From: Burkholderiales bacterium
GTDB taxonomy: Bacteria > Pseudomonadota > Gammaproteobacteria > Burkholderiales > Burkholderiaceae_C
Reading direction: 5' to 3'
Length of the DNA stretch: 64,000 nucleotides
Assembly: GCA_028872015.1 (NCBI GenBank)
Contig: JAGWLO010000009.1
Coordinates: forward strand, 1 to 64,000
Part shown: piece after piece, positions 1 to 14,171 of the stretch
Position numbering within the stretch: position 1 is the stretch's first letter
Layout: every line of letters begins with the position of its first letter
The notes under the pieces: generated by a model
Seen by the model: only the letters and a program-made list of their open reading frames with translations
What the model was told of the DNA's origin: nothing
The model's database searches: none
Program-made: the position numbers and the translations under genes

Positions 1-1353
1 GCGCGCCGCCTGGGCAACATCGACGCCGACACCGACCAGGCCTTCGCCTGGCAGCCCTTCCTGGTGCTCGACCCGAGCATCAACGCCTTCGCGCTGCCCG
101 GCGGCTACATCGGCGTGCACCTGGGCATGATCGCCATCACCGCCACCCCCGACGAGCTGGCCTCGGTGCTGGCGCACGAGCTCTCGCACGTGACGCAGCG
201 CCACATCGCGCGCGGCATCGCGCCGCAGCAGCGGGCCTCGATGGCCGCGGTGGCGACGATGCTGCTGGGCATCTTCGCCGCGGCGCGCTCGAACAACGCC
301 GACGTCGCCAACGCCGCCATCGCCGGCAGCCAGGGCGCGGCGATCCAGAGCCGCATCAACTACACCCGCGGCTTCGAGCGCGAGGCCGACCGCGTGGGCT
401 TCGGCGTGCTCGTGGCCGCCGGCTACTCGCCGGCCAGCATGGGCGACATGTTCGAGAAGATGCAGACCGCGCTGCGCCTGAGCGACCAGAGCAGCTTCCC
501 CTACCTGCGCGACCACCCCGTCACCACCGAGCGCATCAGCGAGGCGCGCGACCGCATGCTGCTGGTCGAGCACCCCCGGCCCGACCTGCCCACGCTGGAG
601 CACGCGCTGATGGCCGCCCGCGCCCGCGTGCTGATGACCGAAGGCACGCAGGGCCTGCAGCGCCTGGCCGGCGCCGCCACCTCGCCCCTGCGCGGCGACC
701 GCGCGGCGCCGCCGGGCACCGCGGGCATCTCGCTGCTGTACGCCGAGGCGCTGGCCTCGTCGCGCCTGAACGAGCCGGCGCGGGCCGAGCGCGCAGCCGC
801 CCAGGCGCTGGCGCGCGAGCAGGCGCTGCCGCAGCCCGACCCGCGCGCCGGGCGCGACCTGGGCCTGCTGCTGGCCGAGGTGCGCGTGGCCGCCAAGCAG
901 CCCGTGGCGGCGTTGCAGGCGCTGGACGCGCTGCCGCCGCTGGCCGAGGGCGCGAGCGAGCGGCCCGAGCTGCTGCTGCGCGCCCAGGCCACGCTGGACG
1001 CCTGGCGCGCCGACCCCGCGCGTGCGCCCGCGCTGCGCCAGATGACCGAGACGCTGCAGACCTGGGTGGCCTTGCGTCCGCAGGACGCGCTGGCCTGGGA
1101 GACGCTGTCGCACACCAGCGAGGCCCTCGGGCTGAAGCTGCGCGCGCTGCGCGCCGCCGCCGAGGCGCGCGCGGCGCTGGGCGACCTGGGCGGCGCGGTG
1201 GACCGGCTGCGCGCCGCGCAGGCGGCTTCGCGCACGGCCCGCGGGCAGGATTTCATCGAGGCCTCGATCATCGATGCCCGCATGCGCCAGCTGCTGGCGC
1301 AGCGCCGTGAACTGGCGCTGCAGGCGCGCGCCGAGGGCCGCCAGCCCGAGTAG
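1..1353 (+). CDS. M48 family metalloprotease with C-terminal TPR-like region (5' end outside window)
   Basis: This is the 3' part of a zinc metalloprotease of the BepA/YfgC type, a periplasmic enzyme that degrades or helps assemble outer-membrane proteins. The frame is open from base 1, so the true start and any signal peptide lie upstream. The zinc motif HELSH is at 175-189, preceded by a typical block (NAFALPGGYIGVHLG) and followed about 65 residues later by the third-ligand region FEREADRVG. The last ~250 residues are Ala/Arg/Leu-rich helical repeats resembling TPRs, as in BepA, and end with a TAG at 1351-1353. The family call is firm; the exact substrate is unknown. The closest named relative is BepA. 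Confidence 0.9.
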   Translation, partial: ARRLGNIDADTDQAFAWQPFLVLDPSINAFALPGGYIGVHLGMIAITATPDELASVLAHELSHVTQRHIARGIAPQQRASMAAVATMLLGIFAAARSNNADVANAAIAGSQGAAIQSRINYTRGFEREADRVGFGVLVAAGYSPASMGDMFEKMQTALRLSDQSSFPYLRDHPVTTERISEARDRMLLVEHPRPDLPTLEHALMAARARVLMTEGTQGLQRLAGAATSPLRGDRAAPPGTAGISLLYAEALASSRLNEPARAERAAAQALAREQALPQPDPRAGRDLGLLLAEVRVAAKQPVAALQALDALPPLAEGASERPELLLRAQATLDAWRADPARAPALRQMTETLQTWVALRPQDALAWETLSHTSEALGLKLRALRAAAEARAALGDLGGAVDRLRAAQAASRTARGQDFIEASIIDARMRQLLAQRRELALQARAEGRQPE

Positions 1354-1391
1354 CCGCGGCCGCGCCGCGCGCGCCTGCGGCGGCGGCGCCC

Positions 1392-1745
1392 TCAGGCGCG
1401 GCTGAAGAACTGCTCGACCGCGGCGTCGATCACCATGCCGCAGGCGCTGTACAGCAGCGAGCCGATCAGCGCCGCGGCGAAGCCGGTGACGTGGAAGCCG
1501 GCCAGGATCGACCCTGCCCACCAGAACAGCAGCGCGTTGATCACGAACAGGAACAGGCCCAGCGTGATCAGCGTCACCGGCAGCGTCAGCAGCACCAGCA
1601 GCGGTCGCACCAGCGTGTTCAACAGGCCCAGCACGAAGGCCGCGATCAGGGCCGCGCCGAAGCTCGCGACCCGCACCCCGGGGTACAGCTGGGCCACCAG
1701 CAACAGCGCGGCGGCCAGCAACATCCAGCGCACGATGATCTTCAT
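1392..1745 (-). CDS. phage holin family 4 / YvlD-like small membrane protein
   Basis: A 117-residue integral membrane protein with about four hydrophobic segments (residues ~5-25, 30-50, 55-78, 85-108) separated by very short loops. The pattern LLNTLVRPLLVLLTLPVTLIT in the second and third segments is characteristic of the Phage_holin_4_2 (YvlD) family. Members are widespread in bacterial chromosomes, and most have no demonstrated lytic role. There is no phage gene nearby, so a lysis function is not suggested. It converges with the M48 protease gene upstream, with only about 40 bp between their stops. Function remains unknown; family assignment is good. Confidence 0.8.
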   Translation of the reverse strand: MKIIVRWMLLAAALLLVAQLYPGVRVASFGAALIAAFVLGLLNTLVRPLLVLLTLPVTLITLGLFLFVINALLFWWAGSILAGFHVTGFAAALIGSLLYSACGMVIDAAVEQFFSRA

Positions 1746-1914
1746 GACCCGAGCATACCGTGGTGCGGATGCCGCTTTTACCTATGAAAATCGCTTCTCA
1801 GTGCTGCGGGCAAGGATTACCATCGCGCCTGCTCGCCACCTGGGAAAGACGGTCCCGCACGCCGAGGATCGCAAGGGTGGCGGCATCCATCATCAACTGA
1901 CGGAGAACATCCAA

Positions 1915-2310
1915 ATGGCAACTGCGAAGAAGGCGACCGCGAAGAAGGCCGCACCGGCCAAGAAGGCGGCCGCGAAGAAGGCTCCGGCCAAGAAGGCGGC
2001 CCCGGCGAAGAAGGCCGCGCCGGCCAAGAAGGCGGCCGTGAAGAAGGCCCCGGCCAAGAAGCGCACCCCGAGCGCGGCGTTCATGAAGCCGCTGACCCCC
2101 AGCGCCGCCCTGGCCGCGGTCATCGGCGACAAGCCGTTGCCGCGCACCGAGGTGACCAAGAAGGTCTGGGAGTACATCAAGAAGAACGGCCTGCAGGACA
2201 AGCTCAAGCGCACCATGATCAACGCCGATGCCAAGCTCAAGGCGGTGGTCGGTGTCAGCCCCATCAGCATGTTCGGCATGACCAAGGAAATCAGCAAGCA
2301 CCTCAAGTGA
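1915..2310 (+). CDS. SWIB/MDM2 domain protein with histone H1-like Lys/Ala/Pro tail
   Basis: A 131-residue basic protein. Residues ~1-52 are a low-complexity tail of AKKA/APAKK repeats like the C-terminal tail of histone H1, and residues ~55-131 form a SWIB domain (PLTPSAALAAVIGDKPLPR, then a helix with VWEYIKKNGLQD and a final FGMTKEISKHL). The ATG at 1915 was chosen because the tail begins there and a purine-rich ribosome site (CGGAGA) lies about 10 nt upstream; the frame is open further upstream but loses the pattern. Proteins of this build are common in Burkholderiales and chlamydiae and are thought to bind DNA as nucleoid factors. That role is inferred here. Confidence 0.88.
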   Translation: MATAKKATAKKAAPAKKAAAKKAPAKKAAPAKKAAPAKKAAVKKAPAKKRTPSAAFMKPLTPSAALAAVIGDKPLPRTEVTKKVWEYIKKNGLQDKLKRTMINADAKLKAVVGVSPISMFGMTKEISKHLK

Positions 2311-2331
2311 GGCGCCGCTGGTGTTGATTTG

Positions 2332-2360
2332 AAAGAGGCCCCGCGGGGCCTCTTTGTTTT
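2332..2360 (+). terminator. Rho-independent terminator of the SWIB gene
   Basis: A perfect 24-base palindrome (two 12-base arms reading AAAGAGGCCCCG and its complement) begins 22 bp after the SWIB stop codon and is followed by GTTTT at 2356-2360. A strong GC stem with flanking A and T runs is the textbook arrangement, and the A run at the 5' side would also allow some activity on the other strand. Confidence 0.85.
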
Positions 2361-2362
2361 TC

Positions 2363-2482
2363 GCAACCCGTGCTCGCGAAGGCGGCCGCATCGTCGATTT
2401 CAAGGTCCTGCTGCGGCCGCTGAAAGCGGTGAACCTGATCCATCAGCAGATGGGCGCGGCGCTGCCGGCGGGGCCGGGCTGA
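2363..2482 (+). pseudogene. 3' remnant of an NTF2/SnoaL-like protein gene
   Basis: Downstream of the SWIB terminator one frame reads, without interruption up to a TGA at 2480-2482, a peptide containing GRIVDFKVLLRPLKAVNLIH. This resembles the C-terminal strand and helix of SnoaL/NTF2-like proteins (typically a DGxI.....MVRPLKAL pattern). There is no start codon, no ribosome site and no upstream part of the domain, because the terminator hairpin sits where the rest of the gene should be. I read it as a decayed gene end. The family identity is from memory of the motif and is moderate; chance coding-like sequence in GC-rich DNA cannot be excluded. Confidence 0.4.
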
Positions 2483-2532
2483 CCGGCTGCGCCACCCCGG
2501 TGGCTCGGGACGGCTCGGGCGCCTCAATGGGC

Positions 2533-5520
<2,988 letters not shown>

Positions 5521-5544
5521 GACGGCTGGGGCGGACAACCGGCC

Positions 5545-5550
5545 ATCATA
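5545..5550 (-). promoter_or_regulatory. putative -10 element of uvrA
   Basis: Read on the minus strand this is TATGAT, about 25 nt before the uvrA ATG, in an otherwise extremely GC-rich stretch. No convincing -35 partner is visible because the upstream bases form a GC-only hairpin. The assignment rests on the hexamer and its spacing only. Confidence 0.35.
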
Positions 5551-5554
5551 GCGA

Positions 5555-5579
5555 GCCGGCCCGGCCCGGCCGGGCCGGC
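5555..5579 (-). terminator. GC-only hairpin between recQ and uvrA
   Basis: Arms GCCGGCCCGG (5555-5564) and CCGGGCCGGC (5570-5579) pair perfectly over 10 bp around a 5-base loop, 21 bp after the recQ stop codon. There is no T run after it on the minus strand, so it may act as a weak or Rho-assisted terminator, or only stabilise the recQ 3' end. Confidence 0.4.
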
Positions 5580-5600
5580 CCCTGGCGCAGCACCTGCAGA

Positions 5601-7511
<1,911 letters not shown>

Positions 7512-7555
7512 GGGCGGCGTGGATGCTAAGGCAGGCCACCGGCGCCGCCCGGCGC

Positions 7556-9328
7556 TCAGTACCCCGCGGCCAGGCCGGTGCCCGAGCGCGGGTCGTTCGC
7601 GCCGTAGTAGCGGTTGCGGCCCACCGGCACGCCGCCCAGCGAGGGCGCGCCCACCATCACCACCGCGAGGTGGTTCTGCCAGGGCGAGGGCGTGAAGCGG
7701 TGGCCCATGCCTTCGAGGATCCGCTGCGTGTCGGGGCTCAGCGCGTAGGGCTCCAGGCTGGTGGTGGCCGGCAGCCACTGCTGGTGGAAGCGCGGCGCGT
7801 CCACCGCTTCCTGCGCGTTCATGCCGTAGTCGATGGCGTTGACGATGGTCAGCAGCACCGCGGTGATGATGCGGCTGCCGCCGGGCGTGCCCAGCACCAT
7901 CACCGGCTTGCCGTCGCGGGTGACGATGGTCGGGGTCATCGAGCTCAGGGGCCGCTTGCCGGGCGCGATGGCGTTGGCCCGGCCCTGCACCAGGCCGTAG
8001 AGGTTGGGCACGCCGGGCTTGGACGTGAAGTCGTCCATCTCGTCGTTCAGCAGCACGCCGCTGCCCACCGCCATCACCTTGGCGCCGAACCAGTTGTTCA
8101 GCGTGTAGGTGACCGCCACCGCATTGCCCCAGCGGTCGACGATGGAGTAGTGCGTGGTGTGCGTGCCCTCGTGCGGCGCCACGCCGGGCCGGATCTGCTG
8201 CGAATCGCCGGCCCGGGCCGGGTCGATGGAGGCGCGCAGCCGCGCCGCGTGGTCCTTGGACAGCAGCCGCTGGATCGGGTTGTGCACGAAGTCGGGGTCG
8301 CCCAGGGTGCTGTTGCGGTCCACGTAGGCGTGGCGCATGGCCTCGATCTGGTCGTGCACCGCCTGCGCCGAGTGGAAGCCCAGCGCCCGCAGCGGGTAGC
8401 CTTCGAGCACGTTGAGCATCTCGCACAGGACGACGCCGCCCGAGCTGGGCGGCGGCGCCGAGACGATGCCGTAGCCGCGGTAGCTGCAGGTGACGGGCGC
8501 CCGCTCGCGCGGGCGGTACCGGTCGAGGTCGGCCTGGCTCAGGATGCCGCCCCCGGCGCGGCTGGACGCCACGATCGAGGCGGCCACCCGGCCCTGGTAG
8601 AAGCCGGCCGTGCCCGATCGGCCGATGGCCCGCAGCGTGGCCGCGAGGTCCTTCTGCACCAGGCGCTGCCCGGGCTCGAACGGCCGGCCGTGGTTCAGGA
8701 AGATCGCCCCGGTGGGTGCGTCGTGGCGGAAGTCTTCGGTGGCCGAGTGCAGCAGGGCCACGTCGCCCCGGTCGAGCACGAAGCCCTGCTGCGCGTAGCG
8801 GATGGCCGGGGCGATGAGCGGCGCGCGCTGCATCGTGCCGTAGCGCGCGCGGGCGAGTTCGAGCCCCGCCACCGTGCCCGGCACGCCCACCGCCAGGTAG
8901 CCGCGGGTGCTGGCGCCTGCGACCACGTTGCCGGCGCCGTCGAGGTACATGTCGGCGGTGGCGGCCAGGGGCGCCTGCTCGCGGAAATCGACGAAGGTCC
9001 TGCGCCCGTCGGCCAGCTGGATCGTCATGAACCCGCCGCCGCCCAGGTTGCCGGCCGCGGGATAGACCACGGCCAGCGCATAGCCCACCGCCACCGCCGC
9101 ATCGACGGCGTTGCCGCCGGCCTTCAGCACGTCCACGCCGACCCGCGTGGCCAGGTGCTGGGCGGTGACCACCATGCCGTGCTCGGCCGCCACGGGGGCC
9201 ACCGACGCGGCCTGCGCCGCGGCCGGCCCCGCGGCGCAGGCCGCGGCGACGGCGGCGACGGCGGCGATCAGGCCGGCAGCCCTTCGCCTGGGGCGGGGTT
9301 CGGCAGCGGGATGGGCGGGTCGATTCAC
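7556..9328 (-). CDS. ggt: gamma-glutamyltransferase (glutathione hydrolase), periplasmic
   Basis: Ggt cleaves the gamma-glutamyl bond of glutathione and transfers or hydrolyses it. It is made as a precursor that self-cleaves at a threonine. I chose the GTG at 9328 because a GGAG site sits 7 nt upstream and the protein then begins with a signal peptide ([17 protein letters not shown], cleavage near residue 40). The frame is open 61 codons further but that part is not family-like. The autoprocessing nucleophile is the first Thr of TTHYS at about residue 391. The substrate-loop NWFG and glycine-rich GTPGGSR blocks are present. Length 590 residues, normal. It diverges from ssb. Confidence 0.93.
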   Translation of the reverse strand: MNRPAHPAAEPRPRRRAAGLIAAVAAVAAACAAGPAAAQAASVAPVAAEHGMVVTAQHLATRVGVDVLKAGGNAVDAAVAVGYALAVVYPAAGNLGGGGFMTIQLADGRRTFVDFREQAPLAATADMYLDGAGNVVAGASTRGYLAVGVPGTVAGLELARARYGTMQRAPLIAPAIRYAQQGFVLDRGDVALLHSATEDFRHDAPTGAIFLNHGRPFEPGQRLVQKDLAATLRAIGRSGTAGFYQGRVAASIVASSRAGGGILSQADLDRYRPRERAPVTCSYRGYGIVSAPPPSSGGVVLCEMLNVLEGYPLRALGFHSAQAVHDQIEAMRHAYVDRNSTLGDPDFVHNPIQRLLSKDHAARLRASIDPARAGDSQQIRPGVAPHEGTHTTHYSIVDRWGNAVAVTYTLNNWFGAKVMAVGSGVLLNDEMDDFTSKPGVPNLYGLVQGRANAIAPGKRPLSSMTPTIVTRDGKPVMVLGTPGGSRIITAVLLTIVNAIDYGMNAQEAVDAPRFHQQWLPATTSLEPYALSPDTQRILEGMGHRFTPSPWQNHLAVVMVGAPSLGGVPVGRNRYYGANDPRSGTGLAAGY

Positions 9329-9538
9329 GAGCGGGCTCCAGCGGGCGGCAGTTCGGGGGGGGCCGGTCGATCCGCCCATGCACGGCCCGTGCCGCGCCGA
9401 GTCTATCGACCGGGCTGCGGGCCGCGTTCCCGCCGGCGGGCGACCCGCTGCGGGCGACCCCCGGCGGGCGATGGCCGCAGCGGGGGCGGGCGCGATAATG
9501 GGTCGATCCACCCTCCAAACGCCTTGCGGGAGCAGCCC

Positions 9539-10027
9539 ATGGCCTCAGTCAACAAAGTCATCCTCGTCGGCAACTGCGGGCGCGATCCCGAGGTGCGCTA
9601 CGCCCCCAGCGGCGCGGCCATCTGCAACATCAGCATCGCCACGTCCAGCCGGCGCAAGGACAAGAACTCCGGCGAGTCGATCGAAGACACGCAGTGGCAC
9701 CGCGTCACCTTCTACGACCGCCTGGCCGAGATCGCCGGCGAGTACCTGAAGAAGGGCCGCCCGGTCTACGTCGAGGGCCGCCTGAAGTACGGCAAGTACA
9801 CCGACAAGGACGGCATCGAGCGCAACACGGTGGACATCGTGGCCACCGAGATGCAGCTGCTGGGCGGCCGCGAAGGCGGTGGCGGCAGCGGCGGGGCCGA
9901 CGAGATGGGCGCGGGCGCCGCCCCGGCCCCGCGCAGTGCCGCGCCGGCCCGCAGCGCCCCGGCCTCGAAGCCGCCGGCCAAGGCCAGCACCGGCTTCGAC
10001 GACATGGACGACGACATTCCGTTCTAG
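9539..10027 (+). CDS. ssb: single-stranded DNA-binding protein
   Basis: SSB, 162 residues: an OB-fold of about 110 residues ([41 protein letters not shown]), then a flexible Gly/Ala/Pro-rich linker and the acidic tip DDMDDDIPF that binds repair and replication partners. A GGGAG site lies 6 nt before the ATG. A GATAAT hexamer at 9494-9499 may be the -10 element, giving a leader of about 30 nt. In many Burkholderiales ssb sits close to uvrA; here recQ and ggt lie between them. The hairpin just downstream probably ends the transcript. Confidence 0.97.
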   Translation: MASVNKVILVGNCGRDPEVRYAPSGAAICNISIATSSRRKDKNSGESIEDTQWHRVTFYDRLAEIAGEYLKKGRPVYVEGRLKYGKYTDKDGIERNTVDIVATEMQLLGGREGGGGSGGADEMGAGAAPAPRSAAPARSAPASKPPAKASTGFDDMDDDIPF

Positions 10028-10034
10028 CCCGCGC

Positions 10035-10063
10035 CCCCATGCTGCGCAGGGCGCAGCATGGGG
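10035..10063. terminator. hairpin between convergent ssb and VOC genes
   Basis: Arms CCCCATGCTGCGC (10035-10047) and GCGCAGCATGGGG (10051-10063) pair perfectly over 13 bp with a 3-base loop, starting 7 bp after the ssb stop. No T run follows on either strand. Its position between two convergent genes fits a shared terminator. Confidence 0.55.
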
Positions 10064-10097
10064 CGGGGTGCCCGGCGCGGCCAGCGGCCGGCAGGCG

Positions 10098-10523
10098 CTA
10101 CTTGGCGAACAGCTGCCCGCGGTCGCGGAAGGCCTTGAACTCGAGCGCGTTGCCGCTGGGGTCGCGGAAGAACATCGTGGCCTGCTCGCCCACCTGGCCC
10201 GCGAAGCGCACGCAGGGCTCGATCACGAATTTCATGCCGCCGGCGCGCAGCCGCTCGGCCAGGGCGTGGAAGGCCGCCCAGTCGAGCACGACGCCGAAGT
10301 GCGGCACCGGCACCTCGTGGCCGTCGACGGCGTTGTGGTGGTCGGCGGCCGCTGGCGCCCCGGGGGGCGCGAGGTGGGCCACGATCTGGTGGCCGTAGAA
10401 GTCGAAGTCGATCCACTCGCTGCTGCTGCGGCCTTCGGGGCAGCCGAGCAGGCCGCCGTAGAAGGCGCGTGCGCGCGCCAGGTCGGTGACGGGGAAGGCG
10501 AGGTGGAAGGGGGCGATGTCCAT
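10098..10523 (-). CDS. VOC (glyoxalase/bleomycin resistance) family protein
   Basis: A 141-residue protein with the paired beta-alpha-beta-beta-beta units of the vicinal oxygen chelate fold. Visible markers are [21 protein letters not shown] at the start and the second-half [16 protein letters not shown] near residue 125, which supplies a metal-binding Glu. Likely metal ligands are His7, a mid-protein His ([10 protein letters not shown]) and the Glu of ALEFK. Such proteins include dioxygenases, isomerases and resistance proteins; nothing here identifies the substrate. It lies 36 bp downstream of the Nudix gene on the same strand and may share its transcript. Confidence 0.85.
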   Translation of the reverse strand: MDIAPFHLAFPVTDLARARAFYGGLLGCPEGRSSSEWIDFDFYGHQIVAHLAPPGAPAAADHHNAVDGHEVPVPHFGVVLDWAAFHALAERLRAGGMKFVIEPCVRFAGQVGEQATMFFRDPSGNALEFKAFRDRGQLFAK

Positions 10524-10559
10524 GGTGCGGACAGCATAGCGTTTCGCTGCGCCGACCCC

Positions 10560-11051
10560 TCAGGCCTTGCGCTCGGGCGCGTACACGCTGGCGTCGGTGG
10601 CCAGCAGCGCCAGCGGATGGCGCCGGCCGGCCAGGTGGTCCTCCAGGCAGCGCAGCACCAGCGGGCTGCGGTGACGGTGGGCGCTGGCACGCAGCTCGTC
10701 GGGCGTCTGCCACAGCGTGCGCACGATGCCCGGGTCGAGCGCGCGGCCGGGCAGCGGTTCGCCCACCGTGCCGCAGAAGGCGAACCGCAGGTAGGTCACG
10801 TCCTCGCCGCTGGCCGGGCGGACGAAGCGCGACAGGTACACGCCCAGCAGCGCCGTGGGCGTGAAGGCGCGGGCCGCTTCTTCCAGCGTCTCGCGCACCA
10901 CGGCCTGCAGCAGCGATTCGCCGGGGTCGAGGTGGCCGGCCGGGTTGTTCAGCCGCAGTCCTTCGGGCGTGTGCTCCTCGACCAGCAGGTAGCGCCCGCC
11001 CTGCTCGGCGATGGCGGCCACGGTGACGCCGGGGCGCCAGCGCTCGCTCAT
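10560..11051 (-). CDS. Nudix hydrolase, NudJ-like
   Basis: A 163-residue Nudix hydrolase. The Nudix box starts at GHLDPGESLLQAVVRE and continues TLEEAA; the usual Gly near its end is Ala. The flanking residues (RPGVTVAAIAEQGGRYLLVEE, LRLNNPAGHL and, near the end, SPLVLRCLEDHLAGRRHPL) are those of NudJ/YmfB, which in Escherichia coli hydrolyses thiamine diphosphate precursors and nucleoside di- and triphosphates. NudJ genes often sit beside mnmA; here the gene is next to glcB, 30 bp downstream of its stop. Enzyme class is firm, substrate is inferred. Confidence 0.85.
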   Translation of the reverse strand: MSERWRPGVTVAAIAEQGGRYLLVEEHTPEGLRLNNPAGHLDPGESLLQAVVRETLEEAARAFTPTALLGVYLSRFVRPASGEDVTYLRFAFCGTVGEPLPGRALDPGIVRTLWQTPDELRASAHRHRSPLVLRCLEDHLAGRRHPLALLATDASVYAPERKA

Positions 11052-11081
11052 CGTCCGCTCATCGTCCGATCAAGCTTCCAG

Positions 11082-13316
11082 TCAGCCGGCGGCCTTGGCC
11101 TGCAGGCGCCAGGCGTGCAGCAGCGGCTCGGTGTAGCCGCTGGGCTGGCTCAGGCCCTTGAACACCAGGTCGAGGGCGGCGCGGTAGGCGAAGCTGGTGT
11201 CCCAATGGCCCGCCATCGGCCGGTACAGCGGGTCGCCGGCGTTCTGCCGGTCGACCACGGCCGCCATGCGGCGGAAGGTGGCGTGCACCTGCTCGTCGCT
11301 GACCACGCCGTGCAGCAGCCAGTTGGCGATGTGCTGGCTGCTGATGCGCAGCGTGGCGCGGTCTTCCATCAGGCCCACGTCGTGGATGTCGGGCACCTTG
11401 GAGCAGCCCACGCCCTGGTCGACCCAGCGCACCACGTAGCCCAGGATGCCCTGCACGTTGTTGTCCAGCTCCTGCTGGCGCTCGGCCGCGCTCCAGCCGG
11501 GCTGCGCGACCACGGGCACGGTCAGCAGGCCGGCCAGCAGCGCGTCGTGCGTGGCGCGGCGGTCGGTGGCGGCTTCGGCGCGCTCCATCTCGGCCTGCAG
11601 GGCCGCCACGTCCACCTGGTGGTAGTGCAGCGCGTGCAGCGTGGCCGCGGTCGGGCTCGGCACCCAGGCGGTGTTGGCGCCGGCGCGCGGGTGCGCGATC
11701 TTCTGCTCGAGCATGGCCGCCATCAGGTCGGGCATGGCCCACATGCCCTTGCCGATCTGGGCCCGACCGCGCAGGCCGCAGGCCAGGCCCACCGCCACGT
11801 TGTTGCGCTCGTAGGCGGCGATCCACTCGCTGCTCTTCATGTCGCCCTTGCGGCGCATGGGCCCGGCGCGCATGGCGCTGTGCATCTCGTCGCCGGTGCG
11901 GTCGAGGAAGCCGGTGTTGATGAACGCCACCCGGCTGGCGGCCGCAGCGATGCAGGCCGCCAGGTTGACGCTGGTGCGCCGCTCCTCGTCCATGATGCCG
12001 AGCTTGACCGTGCTGTCGGGCAGCCCGAGCAGCCGCTCGACGCGGCCGAACAGCTCGCTGGCGAAGGCCACCTCGCCCGGCCCGTGCATCTTGGGCTTGA
12101 CGATGTACACCGAGCCGGCGCGCGAGTTGACGATCCCGTCCTGCCCGTGGCGCTGCAGGTCGTGCAGCGCGATCGCGGTGGTGACGACCGCGTCCAGGAT
12201 GCCCTCGGGGATCTCCTGGCGGCCACCGTCCCACAGCACGGCCGGGTTCGTCATCAGGTGGCCGACATTGCGCAGGAACATCAGGCTGCGGCCATGCAGC
12301 ACCCGCTCGCCGCCCTCGGGCGCCTGGTAGCGGCGGTCGGGGTTGAGGCCGCGCGTGAAGGTGGAGCCGCCCTTGCGCACCTGCTCGGTCAGCGTGCCCT
12401 GCAGGATGCCCAGCCAGTTGCGGTAGCCCAGCACCTTGTCCTCGGCATCGACCGCGGCCACCGAGTCCTCGAGATCGAGGATGGTGGACAGCGCCGCTTC
12501 GAGCACGACGTCGGCGATGCCGGCCGAATCGGCCTTGCCGATGGCCGCGGTGCGGTCGATCCGGATGTCGATGTGCAGGCCGTGGTGGCGCAGCAGCACC
12601 GAGCTCGGCGCCGCCGCGTCGCCCTGGAAGCCGACCAGCGCCGCCGGATCGGCCAGGCCGACGACGCGGCCCGAAGCCAGCGTCACCAGCAGGCTGGCGC
12701 CGGCCGCGCCGCGCTCGATGCGGTAGCCGGTGCTGTCGCGATGGCTGCCTGCGGCCAGCGGCACGGCCTGGTCGAGGAAGCCGCGCGCGAAGTCGATCAC
12801 GCGCGCGCCGCGCACCGGGTTGTAGGCGCCGGCGCGGGTGGCGCCGCCGTCCTCGCCAATCACGTCGGTGCCGTACAGCGCGTCGTACAGCGAGCCCCAG
12901 CGCGCGTTCGCCGCGTTCAGGGCGTAGCGGGCGTTGAGGATGGGCACCACGAGCTGGGGCCCGGCCTGGACCGCGAGCTCGGCGTCGACGTTCGCCGTCG
13001 TCGCCTGCACCCGGGCCGGCGCCGGCAGCAGGTAGCCGATGCGCTCGAGGAAGGCGCGGTAGGCGGCCATGTCGGCGATCGGGCCCGGGTGCGCGCCATG
13101 CCAGGCGTCGAGCTCGGCCTGCAGCCGCTCGCGCTCGGCCAGCAGGGCGGCGTTCTTCGGCGCCAGGTCCTGCACGATGGCGTCGAAGCCGGCCCAGAAG
13201 GCGGCCGGCGCGACGCCGGTGCCGGGCAGCACCTCGTCGTCGATGAAGCGTTGCAGGACGGTGGCCACCTGCAGGCCGTGGATCGTGGTGCGCATGGGCA
13301 TGGGCTTCGTGTTCAT
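11082..13316 (-). CDS. glcB: malate synthase G
   Basis: Malate synthase G condenses glyoxylate with acetyl-CoA to malate (glyoxylate shunt and glycolate use), a monomeric cytoplasmic enzyme of about 720 residues; this one has 744. Characteristic blocks are present: [17 protein letters not shown] near residue 275, GLNPDRRY, and [19 protein letters not shown] near residue 415. Further on come [13 protein letters not shown] with its acidic catalytic residues, and the C-terminal [29 protein letters not shown]. The start overlaps the stop of the upstream HAD gene by four bases (ATGA, 13313-13316), implying translational coupling. A LysR-type regulator is divergently placed upstream of the pair and is a good candidate controller. 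Confidence 0.97.
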   Translation of the reverse strand: MNTKPMPMRTTIHGLQVATVLQRFIDDEVLPGTGVAPAAFWAGFDAIVQDLAPKNAALLAERERLQAELDAWHGAHPGPIADMAAYRAFLERIGYLLPAPARVQATTANVDAELAVQAGPQLVVPILNARYALNAANARWGSLYDALYGTDVIGEDGGATRAGAYNPVRGARVIDFARGFLDQAVPLAAGSHRDSTGYRIERGAAGASLLVTLASGRVVGLADPAALVGFQGDAAAPSSVLLRHHGLHIDIRIDRTAAIGKADSAGIADVVLEAALSTILDLEDSVAAVDAEDKVLGYRNWLGILQGTLTEQVRKGGSTFTRGLNPDRRYQAPEGGERVLHGRSLMFLRNVGHLMTNPAVLWDGGRQEIPEGILDAVVTTAIALHDLQRHGQDGIVNSRAGSVYIVKPKMHGPGEVAFASELFGRVERLLGLPDSTVKLGIMDEERRTSVNLAACIAAAASRVAFINTGFLDRTGDEMHSAMRAGPMRRKGDMKSSEWIAAYERNNVAVGLACGLRGRAQIGKGMWAMPDLMAAMLEQKIAHPRAGANTAWVPSPTAATLHALHYHQVDVAALQAEMERAEAATDRRATHDALLAGLLTVPVVAQPGWSAAERQQELDNNVQGILGYVVRWVDQGVGCSKVPDIHDVGLMEDRATLRISSQHIANWLLHGVVSDEQVHATFRRMAAVVDRQNAGDPLYRPMAGHWDTSFAYRAALDLVFKGLSQPSGYTEPLLHAWRLQAKAAG

Positions 13317-14086
13317 TCGGGCAGGCCGGTCGTGGAGGGCAGGGGGGTGGTGACGGGCGCGGCGGGGGCCGCGGGGGCGGAGGCCGGGGTGCGGGGCGGA
13401 AACAGCGGCAGCACGTCGCGCAGGCTGCGGCCGCGGTGGCTGGGCTCGGTGCCCAGCGGATCCAGCGGCAGGCCGCCGCGGTTGACCCACAGCGTGGTGT
13501 AGCCGAACCAGGTGGCGCCGATCGCGTCCCAGCCGTTGCTGCTGACGAAGAGGATCTCGCGCGCCGGCAGGCGCAGCGCCTCGGTGCCCAGCGCGTAGGC
13601 CGCCGGGTCGGTCTTGTAGCGGCGCGCCGGGTGGACGCTGATCACGTGCTGCAGCAGCTCGGCCAGGCCGGCGCTGCGCACCGCCACCTCGAGCATCTCG
13701 GGGTCGCCGTTGCTCAGGATGGCGGCCGGCACGCGGCGCCGCTTCAGCTCGGCCAGCACCTCGCGGTTCTCGGGGTAGGCACTGAGGTGGCGGTACTCGT
13801 TCATCAGCCGCTCTTCGGTGCCCTCGTTCCAGGCCAGGCCCAGGCGCGCGACGCTGTAGCGCAGCGCCGCACGCGTCAACTCCCAGAACGGGCGGTACTG
13901 CGCGCTGCCCTGCGGCCCAGGCCCGCTGCTCATGCTGACCAGGCGCGAGTACTCGATCTGCTTGTCGCGCCACAGCAGCGACAGCGCCTCGCCCCGCCCC
14001 GGAAACAGCTGTTCGGCCAGCAGCGCGACGCTGTGGACATCGAACAGCGTGCCGTAGGCGTCGAAGATGACCGCGCGAAGTTTCAT
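13313..14086 (-). CDS. haloacid dehalogenase type II family hydrolase
   Basis: A 257-residue HAD-superfamily hydrolase. Motif I is FDAYGTLFD with the nucleophile Asp near residue 9; motif II is [11 protein letters not shown]; the catalytic Lys region is [12 protein letters not shown]; motif III is [14 protein letters not shown]. This set is that of L-2-haloacid dehalogenases, although many homologues act on other organic halides or phosphates. The last ~30 residues are Ala/Pro-rich and unlike the family core. It is the first gene of a two-gene unit with glcB (4-bp overlap), so its product may feed glyoxylate or glycolate metabolism, for example by making glycolate from haloacetate. That link is inference. 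Confidence 0.88.
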   Translation of the reverse strand: MKLRAVIFDAYGTLFDVHSVALLAEQLFPGRGEALSLLWRDKQIEYSRLVSMSSGPGPQGSAQYRPFWELTRAALRYSVARLGLAWNEGTEERLMNEYRHLSAYPENREVLAELKRRRVPAAILSNGDPEMLEVAVRSAGLAELLQHVISVHPARRYKTDPAAYALGTEALRLPAREILFVSSNGWDAIGATWFGYTTLWVNRGGLPLDPLGTEPSHRGRSLRDVLPLFPPRTPASAPAAPAAPVTTPLPSTTGLPE

Positions 14087-14157
14087 CCTCGAACTCTATT
14101 GCAGATGGACAACAGCATTAAGTACGCTTTCCGCGGTGGATTCATGCGGTCAATCGG

Positions 14158-14163
14158 CATAAT
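14158..14163 (+). promoter_or_regulatory. putative -10 element of the LysR gene
   Basis: CATAAT, ending 8 nt before the LysR ATG at 14172. If used, transcription would start almost at the start codon, giving a leaderless message. The intergenic region of 85 bp is notably AT-richer than its surroundings and must also hold the promoter of the divergent HAD-glcB unit. No confident LysR T-N11-A operator could be singled out. Confidence 0.35.
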
Positions 14164-14171
14164 CCTAGGCG

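Noticed and set aside
1392-1745. Holin-like protein as evidence of a prophage
   Set aside because: No other phage genes, integrase or attachment repeats are nearby; this family is common in chromosomes.
1921-2070. Short AAGAAGGC-type repeats as a CRISPR or satellite array
   Set aside because: The units are in frame and encode the Lys/Ala/Pro tail of the SWIB protein; there are no unique spacers.
9329-9511. Extended N-terminus of gamma-glutamyltransferase up to 9511
   Set aside because: The extra 61 residues show no family similarity and would reach within 30 bp of the ssb start. The GTG at 9328 has a GGAG site and leads straight into a signal peptide.
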